Part shown: positions 33,687 through 43,892 of the stretch, in pieces | How the letters are laid out: each line of letters opens with the position of its first letter | How positions within the stretch are numbered: position 1 is the first letter of the stretch | Assembly (NCBI RefSeq): GCF_900107625.1 | Contig: NZ_FNQK01000017.1 | Coordinates: 1 to 64,000, forward strand | Direction: 5' to 3' | DNA from: Bizionia paragorgiae | GTDB taxonomy: Bacteria; Bacteroidota; Bacteroidia; Flavobacteriales; Flavobacteriaceae | DNA: 64,000 nucleotides | Program-made: the position numbers and the translations under genes | The notes under the pieces: generated by a model | Database searches by the model: none | Seen by the model: the letters and a program-made list of their open reading frames with translations, nothing else | Told to the model about the DNA's origin: nothing

Positions 33687-35528
33687 ATGGAAGATAATAA
33701 AAGGCTAAATTACATAAAAGAGGTGTTAACAACTATGCCTGCAGGCTGGTTAAAAACAACAACACATCGCTTAGATATTTATAACGAAGAACTTGCAAAA
33801 ACACAGTTTTTAGAACAGTTTGAAAACTTATTCAATACGGGAAATTCTGAGTCTTCAGCGCTTAAAGAATTACCAACAGCATACGACTATATCCGTTTAG
33901 GGCACCCACTTTCTTGTGTCTTAGAATGGGGTATTGCAAAAAGGCATCAGTTAAACCCTGATAATGTAATTAGTTTCTCTTCAAAAACAGCACCTGTACT
34001 AGCTGTTTTAAGAACTAACTTACTTCAAAACAAGAATACACAAATCGTTTATACTGGAGAATTACCAGCGTGCTTTGATGCCGATATACTACATCGTATT
34101 TACGGGTATACCTTCGATTTGAAACAGGTAGAAAGCTCTGACGAAGTGACGGAATACAACGGTAGCACCATCTTTTTAACACAGCACGAAAACCTGGGTA
34201 TCGCCGAGCTTAATGCAAAGATTGATTTCTACATTACTATACACCCCGAACTAGGGAGTGTACTTCTAGTAAACAAGCAAAACACCAGTTATATTGCCGA
34301 TATTCAACATGTAAGAAGACGTGAAACTATAGCAATGACTCCAGCAAATTGCTATTCAGCTTTACAGGTACTCGTAGGGCAAACGGGTACAGAAAATAAA
34401 ATCAACGCCACCAAGACGCATAAAACACAAGTTTTAGAATCTATTAACACCATAACCGGTACTACTACCAAAGCCTTAGTTGCTTCTAGCGGACTCTCGA
34501 TTCAGTATGCTATTATGATGGGTCTGGTTCATGATGCCCTAGACAATCACAAAGGAAAAGCGATTAAATTTATAGTACCCCCTAACTGTTATGGTGGAAC
34601 AAACGACCAAGCACGCCGTGTGGCAGCTTGTATAGAGAATGTGGAGATTGTAGACCTACCCGTGGATGGTGAGAATGATATGGTTAAAAGTATCAACAGC
34701 ATTTTAGATCAGGTCGCACTGGAGGATGCTGTACCGTATATTATTGCAGAAATCCCTACAAACCCTAGAGTTGAAGTGCCAAACCTTCAAGATTTAAAAA
34801 ATGCATTAAGCGCAGTACGTAAAACAGCTAATGGCAACACTGCTATCGATCCTGTATTTATATTGGATCAAACGTTTTGCCCTAATGTTCTCTTTTTAGG
34901 GGAGGGAGAAATACTATCAACAGTAAGAACCATTTCTTTCGCTAGCGGATCTAAGTTCCCTAGTGGCGGAAAATGTACAGCAGGCTACTGCGTAGGTAAC
35001 ACTAAAACAACTACTTTAATCGACACTATAGAAGCGCATCTAAGCCTTTGTGATAACGAAGCTACAGCCTTACAATACGAGCTTTTAGCAGAACAACTGC
35101 CATCGATGACGCAACGTATTACTGATGCTTATAAAAACACTCGTGAGTTTGTTAACTTTATCCACAACACCTTACCTGAAGCGAAAATTAATTTCGTTTC
35201 CGACGATTTAGCAGCACAAGGGTTTACGCCTTCTGTTTTTTCATTAGATCTTCCTACAAAAGGACACACTGCCGAGGAAAGAGAGCGCTATAAAAGAGCC
35301 TTAAACCTGAAACTAATTAATTTAATGATTACCGAAATCCCTAACGAAAGCAAGTATTGCGTGAGTTACGGACAATTAAAAGGGTGCTATTGGACGATTC
35401 CGGCAACCTCAACTCAGGGAACAACAAAAGAAGGTGATAAAGACTATATTGTTCGCGCCTCACTGTCACCAAGTTTAGATTTGGAACGCCACAAGCAAGT
35501 CTTTTTAGAATTTGTAAAAAACATATAA
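33687..35528 (+). CDS. PLP-dependent Cys/Met-metabolism-type enzyme with long N-terminal extension
   Basis: ATG 33687 is preferred over an in-frame TTG at 33660. The 613-residue protein carries a fold-type I PLP domain in its C-terminal two thirds: ALVASSGLSIQYAIMMGLVH, IIAEIPTNPRVEVPNLQDL, FILDQTFCPNVLF and SFASGSKFPSGGKCTAGYC, where the lysine of SGSKF is the likely Schiff-base residue. Usual family members have 380-430 residues; about 200 extra N-terminal residues precede the core and look like a degenerate enzyme-like domain (AYDYIRLGHPLSCVLEWGIA). The substrate is unknown; a lyase or transferase acting on sulfur amino acids is the default guess. It is monocistronic. Confidence 0.78.
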   Translation: MEDNKRLNYIKEVLTTMPAGWLKTTTHRLDIYNEELAKTQFLEQFENLFNTGNSESSALKELPTAYDYIRLGHPLSCVLEWGIAKRHQLNPDNVISFSSKTAPVLAVLRTNLLQNKNTQIVYTGELPACFDADILHRIYGYTFDLKQVESSDEVTEYNGSTIFLTQHENLGIAELNAKIDFYITIHPELGSVLLVNKQNTSYIADIQHVRRRETIAMTPANCYSALQVLVGQTGTENKINATKTHKTQVLESINTITGTTTKALVASSGLSIQYAIMMGLVHDALDNHKGKAIKFIVPPNCYGGTNDQARRVAACIENVEIVDLPVDGENDMVKSINSILDQVALEDAVPYIIAEIPTNPRVEVPNLQDLKNALSAVRKTANGNTAIDPVFILDQTFCPNVLFLGEGEILSTVRTISFASGSKFPSGGKCTAGYCVGNTKTTTLIDTIEAHLSLCDNEATALQYELLAEQLPSMTQRITDAYKNTREFVNFIHNTLPEAKINFVSDDLAAQGFTPSVFSLDLPTKGHTAEERERYKRALNLKLINLMITEIPNESKYCVSYGQLKGCYWTIPATSTQGTTKEGDKDYIVRASLSPSLDLERHKQVFLEFVKNI

Positions 35529-35616
35529 ACATTGGGGAGGTCACGTACCTCCCTAGTTATTTGTACTCCTTCGAGTGCAAAATTAACGACTTAGAAACAG
35601 CATCCCTTTTGGCGAT

Positions 35617-36804
35617 ATGAAAAAACAGATTGCGATTATTGGCGGCGGACCTTCAGCTTTTTTATTAGCTGCGTTTTTAGATACTGAAAAGTTTAAGGTT
35701 ACCATCTATGAAAAAAACAAAACGGCGGGTCGCAAATTCCTAGTTGCTGGAAAAGGCGGATTTAACCTAACCCATTCCGAAGCTATAGATCAGCTTATAA
35801 ATCGCTATACTCCGCACTCTGTTTTAAAGGATGCTCTTCTTGAGTTCACTAATTCTGATTTCAGAAATTGGTTGAATAAAATAGGAATCCCCACTTTTAT
35901 TGGCAGTAGTAAACGCGTTTACCCTGACCCTGGGATAAAACCAATTCAAGTACTAAACACCATATTACAACATTTAAAAGACAGGAACATTACCATACGC
36001 TACGAGCAGCATTTTACGGGCTGGGACCCTAACAACACCCCTATAATTAATCGGCAAGCAGTACCATCTCACTTTACGGTGTTTTGTTTAGGTGGAGGCA
36101 GTTGGAAAGTTACGGGCTCCGACGGACATTGGCTAGACACATTTTCTAAAAAGGGAATACTCACCAAGCCTTTTAAAGCATCAAACTGCAGCTATGACGT
36201 TGATTGGAAGACTGATTTTATAACACGTTACGACGGCGCGCCGTTAAAAAATATTACAATAACCTGCCAGGGCAAAACACAAAAAGGAGAAGCCGTTATT
36301 ACCACCTTCGGTTTGGAAGGCAATGCCATTTATGGCTTGAGTCCGCAAATTAGAAACCAGCTAAAGTTAGATACTAGCGCCACAATCCATATCGACTTTA
36401 AGCCTACACTAACCCTAGAAGCTATACGCACTAAAATAAAATCTAGCCACTTTAAAACGACAACAGATATCTTAAAAAAGGAACTTAAACTAAGCCCTGT
36501 TCAAATTGCTTTATTAAAAACCTATGTCTCCAAAAGCGACTACCTTAATCATGAGCACTTAGCCCAAGTCATTAAGGCATTCCCTATAGAGCTTATAAAA
36601 GCCGCCCCACAAGACGAGGCGATCTCCACTGTTGGAGGCGTTGCTCTAGAGGCTGTTTCAAAAGATTTTGAACTCCTTGCACTACCGGAACAGTTTTGCA
36701 TTGGTGAGATGTTAGATTGGGATGCGCCCACAGGAGGTTATCTTTTACAAGCCTGCGTAAGTAGCGGTGTGTATTTAGCCAAGCATTTAAACAAACATCA
36801 TTAA
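35617..36804 (+). CDS. TIGR03862-type FAD-binding oxidoreductase (BaiN/HI0933 relatives)
   Basis: A 395-residue cytoplasmic flavoprotein. It begins with a dinucleotide-binding motif (IAIIGGGPSAFLLAAFLD), followed by the HI0933-family signature GRKFLVAGKGGFNLTH (about residues 40-55) and SSKRVYPDPGIKP. The C-terminal FAD loop is GEMLDWDAPTGGYLLQACVS. Length and motif spacing fit the TIGR03862 subgroup. The substrate is not known. It starts 88 bp after the PLP enzyme stop and could share its transcript; a hairpin terminator follows. Confidence 0.85.
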   Translation: MKKQIAIIGGGPSAFLLAAFLDTEKFKVTIYEKNKTAGRKFLVAGKGGFNLTHSEAIDQLINRYTPHSVLKDALLEFTNSDFRNWLNKIGIPTFIGSSKRVYPDPGIKPIQVLNTILQHLKDRNITIRYEQHFTGWDPNNTPIINRQAVPSHFTVFCLGGGSWKVTGSDGHWLDTFSKKGILTKPFKASNCSYDVDWKTDFITRYDGAPLKNITITCQGKTQKGEAVITTFGLEGNAIYGLSPQIRNQLKLDTSATIHIDFKPTLTLEAIRTKIKSSHFKTTTDILKKELKLSPVQIALLKTYVSKSDYLNHEHLAQVIKAFPIELIKAAPQDEAISTVGGVALEAVSKDFELLALPEQFCIGEMLDWDAPTGGYLLQACVSSGVYLAKHLNKHH

Positions 36805-36848
36805 AAAAAGAAAACCGCTTTCCTTAGTTTGAGAAGCGGTTATTTTTA
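36803..36848. terminator. Bidirectional terminator
   Basis: AACCGCTT (36813) pairs with AAGCGGTT (36834) around a 13-base loop, with A- and T-rich sides. It separates convergent genes. Confidence 0.85.
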
Positions 36849-36876
36849 TAGTTGATTGATTTACTTTATAATTTGA

Positions 36877-37755
36877 TTAGTGCACAACGAGTAATGGCAT
36901 TCTTCTATTTCTAATGAGCAGATCGTTAGTCACGCTACCCAAAAACAAAGCCGTGATATTACTCCCTCCTCTAGCGGAAACCACAACAATATCAAACTCC
37001 CCTTTATCGGCATGCAACTCTAGGGCTTCGACAACAGACAACTCTTCTCTATCGGTATACTTAAACGGTAATTGCTCTGACAATTTGAATTTTTTACGGA
37101 ATAACTTTACCTTTTCTTGAAGGTGACGTTTGGTTTTATCGATTGCTTTTTCAGTATTAATATAAGGGAAGAAAAACGACGGAATATTATAAACATGTAA
37201 GGCTTCTATTTTTCCTCCTGAGCGCTCCACCAAACTATTAGCTACCTGAAAGCACTTTGCCGAAGCCGAGCTAAAGTCGGTAGGCACCAAAACGCGTTCC
37301 ATTCTATGTTTAGCCTCTTCAGGAACTAGCAACACGTGGGTATCTAACATGCGAACAAGTTTTTGACTCAGCGCCCCTGTTCCTTGAAGCTCATCTTTAT
37401 TACCGGTAATCATAATATCGATTTTATACTCTTTAGCCAAATGAGTTAGAATACTTTCGGTATAATCATCGGTAGTAATAAGTACCGTATGAGGCACCTT
37501 AGCGGTATAGTGTTTTTCTATTGTTCTTTCAAGTTCTCGATCAACAATATCCTCTACTGTTATTCCTTCCTCAAAAAACTCATCATAAAGATCATAGATT
37601 TTATATTGCTTTATGTTATGTGTAAAATATAAATACTCGATATTCCATACGTTACAAAGAAAGCTAACATATTCTAAAAGAATAGGATCCATCGCGGTGA
37701 GATCTAAAGCCACCATCAATTTTAAGTCGTTATCTAAATTTATTGTCTTAGTCAT
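36877..37755 (-). CDS. Universal stress protein, two Usp domains
   Basis: A 292-residue cytoplasmic protein made of two Usp-type alpha/beta domains (about residues 1-145 and 148-292). The second is well kept: RVLVPTDFSSASAKCFQVAN at its start and VVSARGGSNITALFLGSVTN, a variant of the ATP-binding Gx2Gx9G(S/T) loop. The first is degenerate (LMVALDLTAMDPILLEYVSF, MITGNKDELQGTGALSQKLV). It lies 82 bp downstream of the BCCT transporter on the same strand, so stress sensing may be linked to osmolyte uptake, as seen for other Usp-transporter pairs. Confidence 0.87.
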   Translation of the reverse strand: MTKTINLDNDLKLMVALDLTAMDPILLEYVSFLCNVWNIEYLYFTHNIKQYKIYDLYDEFFEEGITVEDIVDRELERTIEKHYTAKVPHTVLITTDDYTESILTHLAKEYKIDIMITGNKDELQGTGALSQKLVRMLDTHVLLVPEEAKHRMERVLVPTDFSSASAKCFQVANSLVERSGGKIEALHVYNIPSFFFPYINTEKAIDKTKRHLQEKVKLFRKKFKLSEQLPFKYTDREELSVVEALELHADKGEFDIVVVSARGGSNITALFLGSVTNDLLIRNRRMPLLVVH

Positions 37756-37837
37756 GTCTTACTACCATTTACTTTTAAGTATACTATTTAATTTTCAAAT
37801 TTCAGCATTGCTTTACCAGAGAAAACGATGCCTAACC

Positions 37838-39511
37838 TTATAGGTCGGTAAGTTTACCTTTTTTTCCCGGCGCACTATCATTATCTATTTTCTTCAAGTT
37901 TTTTTCTTCGCGTTCCTTATTTACCAACTGAAGAATATTTTTTCTATAGGTTTCACGCTCCAATAGCTTTTCTTCCCGTTCGGATTTCTGATAGTCTTCT
38001 TTAACGCCAATATAAAGAGAAAAACACATCATCACTAGCAGAATAGCAAAAGGCAACCCGGAGATGGTTACTACGGTTTGCAAGGCATTCAATCCGCCAC
38101 CATACATTAAAACAGAGGCAATAACACCAATGGCTACAGCCCAAATTACACGTTGAAATTTCGGTGTTTTTAATTTACCTCCAGAAGTAATGCTATCAAC
38201 CACCAATGCACCAGAATCGGCAGAGGTTATGATAAAGCTACAAATTAAAATAACACCCAATACTTTTAGCAACATGGCTAACGGAAATTTATCGAAAAAC
38301 ACATAAAGTGCTGTAGAAATATTATCGTTTACAGCTGCAATCATCGCGGTATCTCCTAGAAGTATATCGCGCATTGTTGTACCACCAAAGGCACTAAACC
38401 ACAGGAAGGTTACTAATGCTGGCAATATTAAAACACAAAGCACAAACTCTTTTACTGTTCTTCCCTTTGAAATTCTCGCGATAAAAGTCCCTACAAATGG
38501 CGACCATGAAATCCACCATCCCCAATACATAATGGTTCTCGTTTTCTGCCAATCTGTTCCTCTCAAGGCTTCCGTCCATGTAGACATTTCAACAAAATTG
38601 ACTAAATAACTCCCTATATTTTGAATGTAGGATTTAAAAATAAAAGTTGTAGGCCCGGAAAGCAATACGATTAAAAAGATTGCCGAAGCCACTCTTACAT
38701 TCAGTTTACTTAGCATTTGAACTCCTTTATTCACTCCACTAAACGCAGAAATAGTAGCAATTAAGGTCACTGCAACAATTATAATCACCTGATAAAACAG
38801 GGAACTCGGGATTCCGAACACGTGGGTTAGACCGGAATTAATTTGTCCTACCCCAAAACCAATGGTTGTAGCCAGTCCAAAAAGGGTGGTAATAACGGCC
38901 ATAATATCGATAAGGTCTCCCATCCACCCATGGATTCTATTCCCTAGAATAGGATAAAACACCGATCGCAAAGTCAGCGGCATTTTTCTATTAAAAGTAA
39001 AATAGGCTAATGAAAGTCCTACCACCGAATAAATCGCCCAACCGTGAATACCGTGATGGAGAAAAGAGAAGTTTATAGCTTCCTGAGCAATAAGTGCAGG
39101 CTCCTGCCCTGCCAATCGTGGCGGATTCAAAAAATCACGCACCGGATCGGCAATACTAAAAAGCACCAAACCATTACCAATTCCCGCACTAAAAAGCATG
39201 GCAAACCATGCCCACAGACTAAATTCAGGCTTGGTATTAGCACCCCCAATTCGGATGGCTCCGAATTTACTAAATGCCATATACAAACAAAATACGATAA
39301 ACAGATTTACCGACAACGTATAAATCCACCCGCCATGAGCAGACACATTTGTTTGTGCTATTCCAAAATAGTAATCGGCTTGTTCCTCAAAAATCAAGGT
39401 GAACCCCACACTAAAAATGATAACAGCAATCGCTGAAAAAAACACTGTTTTGTTTACTACGAGACCCAGAAATTTCGAAGCACTTTCTTTTCTATTGACT
39501 TTAATCGACAT
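37838..39511 (-). CDS. BCCT family transporter (betaine/choline/carnitine type)
   Basis: A 557-residue inner-membrane protein with about 12 helices. The BCCT signature lies around YWGWWISWSPFVGTFIARIS (about residues 322-341), and the conserved GIHGWAIYSVVGLSLAYF region (TM5) is present. BCCT carriers import quaternary amines such as glycine betaine, coupled to Na+ or H+, usually for osmoprotection. The C-terminal tail is long and charged (KEDYQKSEREEKLLERETYR), as in osmosensing members. A minus-strand promoter-like pair lies 200 bp upstream. The window also encodes trimethylamine monooxygenase, so methylated amines may be among its substrates. Confidence 0.92.
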   Translation of the reverse strand: MSIKVNRKESASKFLGLVVNKTVFFSAIAVIIFSVGFTLIFEEQADYYFGIAQTNVSAHGGWIYTLSVNLFIVFCLYMAFSKFGAIRIGGANTKPEFSLWAWFAMLFSAGIGNGLVLFSIADPVRDFLNPPRLAGQEPALIAQEAINFSFLHHGIHGWAIYSVVGLSLAYFTFNRKMPLTLRSVFYPILGNRIHGWMGDLIDIMAVITTLFGLATTIGFGVGQINSGLTHVFGIPSSLFYQVIIIVAVTLIATISAFSGVNKGVQMLSKLNVRVASAIFLIVLLSGPTTFIFKSYIQNIGSYLVNFVEMSTWTEALRGTDWQKTRTIMYWGWWISWSPFVGTFIARISKGRTVKEFVLCVLILPALVTFLWFSAFGGTTMRDILLGDTAMIAAVNDNISTALYVFFDKFPLAMLLKVLGVILICSFIITSADSGALVVDSITSGGKLKTPKFQRVIWAVAIGVIASVLMYGGGLNALQTVVTISGLPFAILLVMMCFSLYIGVKEDYQKSEREEKLLERETYRKNILQLVNKEREEKNLKKIDNDSAPGKKGKLTDL

Positions 39512-39717
39512 ATAAAAAATAGTTTTTGAATATTAACTGTTTACTAGTTGTGTGAGCTGTTATAATGGCAAGCCATTTATATTGAAAAGACCCTTATTAG
39601 AATAAGAACTCACTATAAAAAACACACCTCTCTTAACCTTTAAACGTATTGTGCTTAGAGGTCGTCAAAAGATATCTTTTTGTAAAACGATATTATAAGA
39701 TAAATAACCCGTTTTTA

Positions 39718-39748
39718 CAAATTTACACGCCCTTGTTTATAGTACAGA
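39718..39748 (-). promoter_or_regulatory. Possible promoter of the BCCT gene
   Basis: Read on the minus strand, TCTG, a 19-bp spacer and TAAATTTG form a near match to TTTG-N19-TAnnTTTG. The leader would be about 200 nt. The rest of the gap 39512-40026 shows nothing recognisable. Confidence 0.4.
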
Positions 39749-40068
39749 TTTTCACGCGTCCTTAAATTAACCCCTTCTCTTTTTACAGCGAACACTATAA
39801 ATAGAGCATTCTACCAAATAACACCCTCAACTTAGAAAACGATAGTTTTAAATTTAAATAAGAATTAATCACACTAAGTTGAATAGGATTCGCTTTTATT
39901 TTGATAAATTAGAAACAGGAATTATTAGATTTTATGTCTAAATGTTTTGTATCAATAAATTAATCGCTTTTAGAAATTGGTACTTTATAATCTATTACCC
40001 CATAATTACCTATGATTTTAGGATGAAGATATAATGATGTATTAATATTTGGCGTACTCTTATGCGTT

Positions 40069-40608
40069 TTGGTTGTTTTTTTCGCCTACCGAAACACGAC
40101 CGTAATAGCCACTCCGGAGATTGGACAAAAAATAGACAGTTTAAATGGTGTGGCCGTGTATTATAATGGTTCTGTTAACCATGTAAAAGGTCGGCGCGTG
40201 ACCAAAGACGGGTACAATTTAGGCTTAAAGTTTCAATGCGTGGAGTTTGTTAAACGGTATTATTACGAACATCTTAATCATAAAATGCCTAACAGTTACG
40301 GGCATGCTAAAGACTTTTTTAACCCCAATATTAAGGACGGGAAATTAAACAAACAACGGAATCTTATTCAATACACTAACCCTAGCTCATCTAAACCTAA
40401 AGTTGATGATTTATTGGTGTACTCAGGCACTATTTTTAACACCTATGGTCATGTATCTATCATCTCTCAAGTTTCCGATAACAGCATAGAAATCATTCAG
40501 CAAAACCCAGGTCCCGGTGGCGCTTCTAGACTGCAGTTTAATCTAAAAAACGAAAACGGTCTTTGGAAAATTGAAAACCATCAGATTATGGGCTGGTTAC
40601 GAAAATAA
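40069..40608 (+). CDS. CHAP-domain amidase/endopeptidase, start uncertain
   Basis: A protein of about 179 residues with an N-terminal hydrophobic anchor and a CHAP (NlpC/P60-like) domain. The catalytic cysteine is in LKFQCVEFVKRYYYEH and the histidine in NTYGHVSIISQVSDNS. CHAP enzymes cut peptidoglycan peptides or glutathionylspermidine-type amides. The frame is open from 40027 (translated VLIFGVLLCVLVVFFAYR, a good membrane anchor) but has no ATG; TTG 40069 is the only usual start, while ATGs at 40034 and 40037 are out of frame. A one-base indel near 40035 would join them. Confidence 0.75.
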   Translation: MVVFFAYRNTTVIATPEIGQKIDSLNGVAVYYNGSVNHVKGRRVTKDGYNLGLKFQCVEFVKRYYYEHLNHKMPNSYGHAKDFFNPNIKDGKLNKQRNLIQYTNPSSSKPKVDDLLVYSGTIFNTYGHVSIISQVSDNSIEIIQQNPGPGGASRLQFNLKNENGLWKIENHQIMGWLRK

Positions 40609-40678
40609 AAAAGAGCCTACCATAAAATCAATTGCCGTATGTGCAACCTCTTAATAAAGTAGCACGCTTACTTTTACT

Positions 40679-41854
40679 TTAGGCGACTAATTTGTCTTTA
40701 GTAATTTTATTCACCACTAAAGAAATAGCACCATCTCCAGTTACATTACAAGCAGTACCGAAGCTATCCATAGCGATATACAACGCTATCATAAGTCCTA
40801 ACATTTCCTCATTAAAGCCTAACATAGATTGTAAAATTCCAACCGCAGCCATGATAGCACCTCCAGGAACACCTGGTGCCGCAATCATAGCGATTCCAAG
40901 CATAAAGATAAAACCTGCAAACAGTGTAAAACTAAAAGGCATACCTTCCAAAATCATTAAGGCCATTGCACAGGCGGTAATTTTCATAATACTACCAGAT
41001 AGGTGAATTGTTGCACATAATGGAATAACGAACCCTGCCACTTTTTTAGACACTCCATTTTTCATGGCTTGCTCTAAGGTAACAGGAATAGTCGCTGCTG
41101 AAGACTGTGTACCTAAAGCCGTAAAATACGCCGGCATCATCGTTGCTAAAAGTTTTACTGGATTCTTCTTTGTAAGCACTCCTGCTATCGTGTATTGAAG
41201 CACTAGCAATAAAATATGCAAAGCAAAAATCACCCCGATAATACTTACAAATACCGACAGTATTGAGACCACTTTTCCACTAAAAGACATACTTGCAAAT
41301 ATGCCTAAAATAAATAATGGTAAAAGCGGCACAATGACATTCTCGATGAGCTGCATTATGATTTTATGAAAATCTTTAACAACCATTTTCAAACTTGATT
41401 TTTCTTGATAAGACAAGCCTAAACCAATAACAAAAGCCAACACCAAAGAAGACATAACATCTAACGCTGGCGGAATGGTTATACTAAAATATGGCGTTAA
41501 CTCACGGCCAGAGTCGACAATTTGAGCCGCATCGTTAACATGAGACTCTAAAAGTTGTGGAAATATACTAGAGGCCGTAAAGTAAGTCATAAAACCCGAA
41601 AACAAGGTCGAACCATAAGCTATAGCTGCTGTTAGCAACAATAATTTACCAGCACCCTTACCTAGATCGGAAATGGCTGGCATTATTAACCCCATTATAA
41701 TTAAGGGAATAGAAAAATTTAAAAACTGACCGAAAAACGAATTAAAGGTGGTGAAAACCCTGTTCACCGACTCCGGCAAATACAGTCCGAAAACTATTCC
41801 TAAAACAATGGCTATAAAAACTTTAAAAAGTAAGTTCGAAAATAAACGTTTCAT
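40679..41854 (-). CDS. Dicarboxylate/amino acid:cation symporter (DAACS family)
   Basis: A 391-residue inner-membrane carrier of the GltP/SstT type with eight helices and two re-entrant loops. The serine-rich loop FTALGTQSSAATIPVTLEQA (about residues 242-261) and the C-terminal motif AMDSFGTACNVTGDGAISLV (about 360-379) are both present. The TACNVTGD variant, in place of the NMDGT/NVxGD forms of glutamate carriers, leaves the exact substrate (glutamate, serine/threonine or dicarboxylate) open. It is monocistronic, convergent with the CHAP gene. Confidence 0.9.
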   Translation of the reverse strand: MKRLFSNLLFKVFIAIVLGIVFGLYLPESVNRVFTTFNSFFGQFLNFSIPLIIMGLIMPAISDLGKGAGKLLLLTAAIAYGSTLFSGFMTYFTASSIFPQLLESHVNDAAQIVDSGRELTPYFSITIPPALDVMSSLVLAFVIGLGLSYQEKSSLKMVVKDFHKIIMQLIENVIVPLLPLFILGIFASMSFSGKVVSILSVFVSIIGVIFALHILLLVLQYTIAGVLTKKNPVKLLATMMPAYFTALGTQSSAATIPVTLEQAMKNGVSKKVAGFVIPLCATIHLSGSIMKITACAMALMILEGMPFSFTLFAGFIFMLGIAMIAAPGVPGGAIMAAVGILQSMLGFNEEMLGLMIALYIAMDSFGTACNVTGDGAISLVVNKITKDKLVA

Positions 41855-42293
41855 AATATAAATTGGTTAGCAAAAAGACCTAAGACTACTAATTTTTAAG
41901 ATCATTTTTAAGTCCGCTAAAATACAACGATTGTCAAGAAAGATGGAAGTCAGAAAGGTGTTTTTTTCCTAATTAACAATTTCACACTACAAAATTTACT
42001 AGCACAACAAAATTAGACCTCATTGCTAATACTAGCTATTATTCCCCCTTGATTATGATATTACCCCACTCCGATTAATGGTAAAAGTCGCACTACAATT
42101 TCTATCTTCAAAAAAAACAGTTTTCACAACCACTATCTACTGGCGACCAAAAACTTATAACCCAACCCGTAATCAATCAACACTCAATTGAGAATATAAT
42201 TTACGAGACCTTTTAATATGTCGGAACTTAAAAAAAAACTATATTTGAACAGATCGCTTAAGCAAAAAACATCTATAACCACCATTCTGTTTA
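41855..42293. other. Divergent intergenic region with a -7 element
   Basis: The only recognisable signal is TATATTTG at 42240-42247 (TAnnTTTG), about 47 bp before the kinase gene at 42294; no matching -33 is seen. Confidence 0.45.
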
Positions 42294-43892
42294 ATGAATA
42301 GTAGTAAACGCCTCATTATAATATTAATACTCCTTGCTACGGGTGCACTATTTCTTCAAGAATTAGTCACATCCTATCAAGAATTAGAGCACAAAAAAGC
42401 TCAAGATAAACTCCACAAAACCCATTCTGAGGCTTTACTTAGAGCTCGAGCAGGATTTGATATTTATGCTTCACTAGTATCGTCACTAAAAAGCTACACA
42501 CGTAATGCACCTACATTTCCATCTGAAATTGAATTACAAACCTATTTAAATGATTTACTTACAGGAATCAATTTTAAGGATTCGATAGTTGTTAGTTATA
42601 ATGATCCCGACCATGTATTTAAATATGTCATCACTCCTAAAACCATTGATCCTGCCGGGATTAAAGGAGTAAATGCCAATACATTAGTAAGTAAAAAGCG
42701 CATGGCGGAGTTTGAACAGATAATGCAAACTGACGATATTCACTTACTCACTCCAATTAATGTCAAAGAAGGTTGGGTTGGCTTTCCTTTTAGTTTTACT
42801 ATTCGTGACAAACAAAATAAGCTGTCAGGTTACCTCACTCCTATTATAAATGTAAAATATCTATTAAATTATTTTTATAAAGATGAGATAAACAAAGAGT
42901 TTGTAAATAAATTTATCATACAAGACAATTATGATTTAACACGGGAAGTAATATACAACGACACCCCAATTTACAATGAGAATGTAGACCCTGAATATTA
43001 TAAAAATTTCAATATCCCGAATAATAAATTCATTTATTCAACAATAAATGTTTTCGGTTTAAAACTTAAAATAGGTAGCGCTTATAAGGTAAAACCTAAA
43101 GCGTCTAAAACCGTTGCCTATTTTGGTTACCTATGGTATTTCCTCCTTTCTGTAGCGATAGTGACCATTTTCTACCAATTTGGAAAAATTAAAGGATTAA
43201 ATAACAACCTAACTCTAGCTAATGCCCAAATTCAATCAAAAAATAATGATTTAGAGAAAAGTCTGTTTAAAATACAAACATTAATTAAAGAAATACACCA
43301 CCGTGTTAAAAACAACATGCAAATGATTGCTGGTGTGCTTACCTTACAGCAAGATGAAAGTACGGATAACGAAGTAAAATCTGCTCTAGAACAAAGTAAG
43401 TCGCGTATTCACTCCATGGCTTTAGTCCATGAGAAATTATATAGTAGTATTTCTCTTCAGGATATCAAAATTAAGGAATACACTACACAATTGGTGGAAT
43501 TTGTAGACAACACCATTGGAAATAAGGGTCTAAATGTAAAACAGAAAATCACAATAAATGACGACTTAATTTTTGATGGAGACACCACGTCAAACTTAGG
43601 GTTAATTATGAACGAGTTACTAACAAACTCCTTTAAGTATGCCTTTAGTTATAATAAAAATAACAGTTTTGAGATCAGCCTTTTAAAAGATGGTGATCAT
43701 TATAGTTTAAAGTATTCGGATAGCGGTTCTGGACTACCAGAAGGTTATAATTTCGAAGATTCCGATTCTTTAGGCCTTCAACTTATTGTGATACTTACAG
43801 AGCAATTAAACGGAAGGCTTCACTATTCCAATCAGGGTAAAAGCGTTTTTAAAATTACTTTCACCCCTCTAGAAGTCAGTTTTTCAAGATAA
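42294..43892 (+). CDS. Sensor histidine kinase, HisKA_2 family (paralogue 1)
   Basis: A 532-residue membrane kinase: TM1 at about residues 5-25, a periplasmic sensor region to about 275, TM2 (YFGYLWYFLLSVAIVTIF), a coiled coil, then a HisKA_2 dimerisation domain with phospho-acceptor histidine in LIKEIHHRVKNNMQMIAGVL (about 338) and an HATPase_c domain (GLIMNELLTNSFKYAF N-box; DSGSGLPEGYNF G1 box). It should autophosphorylate in response to a periplasmic ligand and pass phosphate to a separate regulator; none is adjacent. It is closely similar along its full length to the kinase at 44982, including the sensor region (DPEYYKNFNIPNN in both), so the two arose by duplication. Confidence 0.9.
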   Translation: MNSSKRLIIILILLATGALFLQELVTSYQELEHKKAQDKLHKTHSEALLRARAGFDIYASLVSSLKSYTRNAPTFPSEIELQTYLNDLLTGINFKDSIVVSYNDPDHVFKYVITPKTIDPAGIKGVNANTLVSKKRMAEFEQIMQTDDIHLLTPINVKEGWVGFPFSFTIRDKQNKLSGYLTPIINVKYLLNYFYKDEINKEFVNKFIIQDNYDLTREVIYNDTPIYNENVDPEYYKNFNIPNNKFIYSTINVFGLKLKIGSAYKVKPKASKTVAYFGYLWYFLLSVAIVTIFYQFGKIKGLNNNLTLANAQIQSKNNDLEKSLFKIQTLIKEIHHRVKNNMQMIAGVLTLQQDESTDNEVKSALEQSKSRIHSMALVHEKLYSSISLQDIKIKEYTTQLVEFVDNTIGNKGLNVKQKITINDDLIFDGDTTSNLGLIMNELLTNSFKYAFSYNKNNSFEISLLKDGDHYSLKYSDSGSGLPEGYNFEDSDSLGLQLIVILTEQLNGRLHYSNQGKSVFKITFTPLEVSFSR

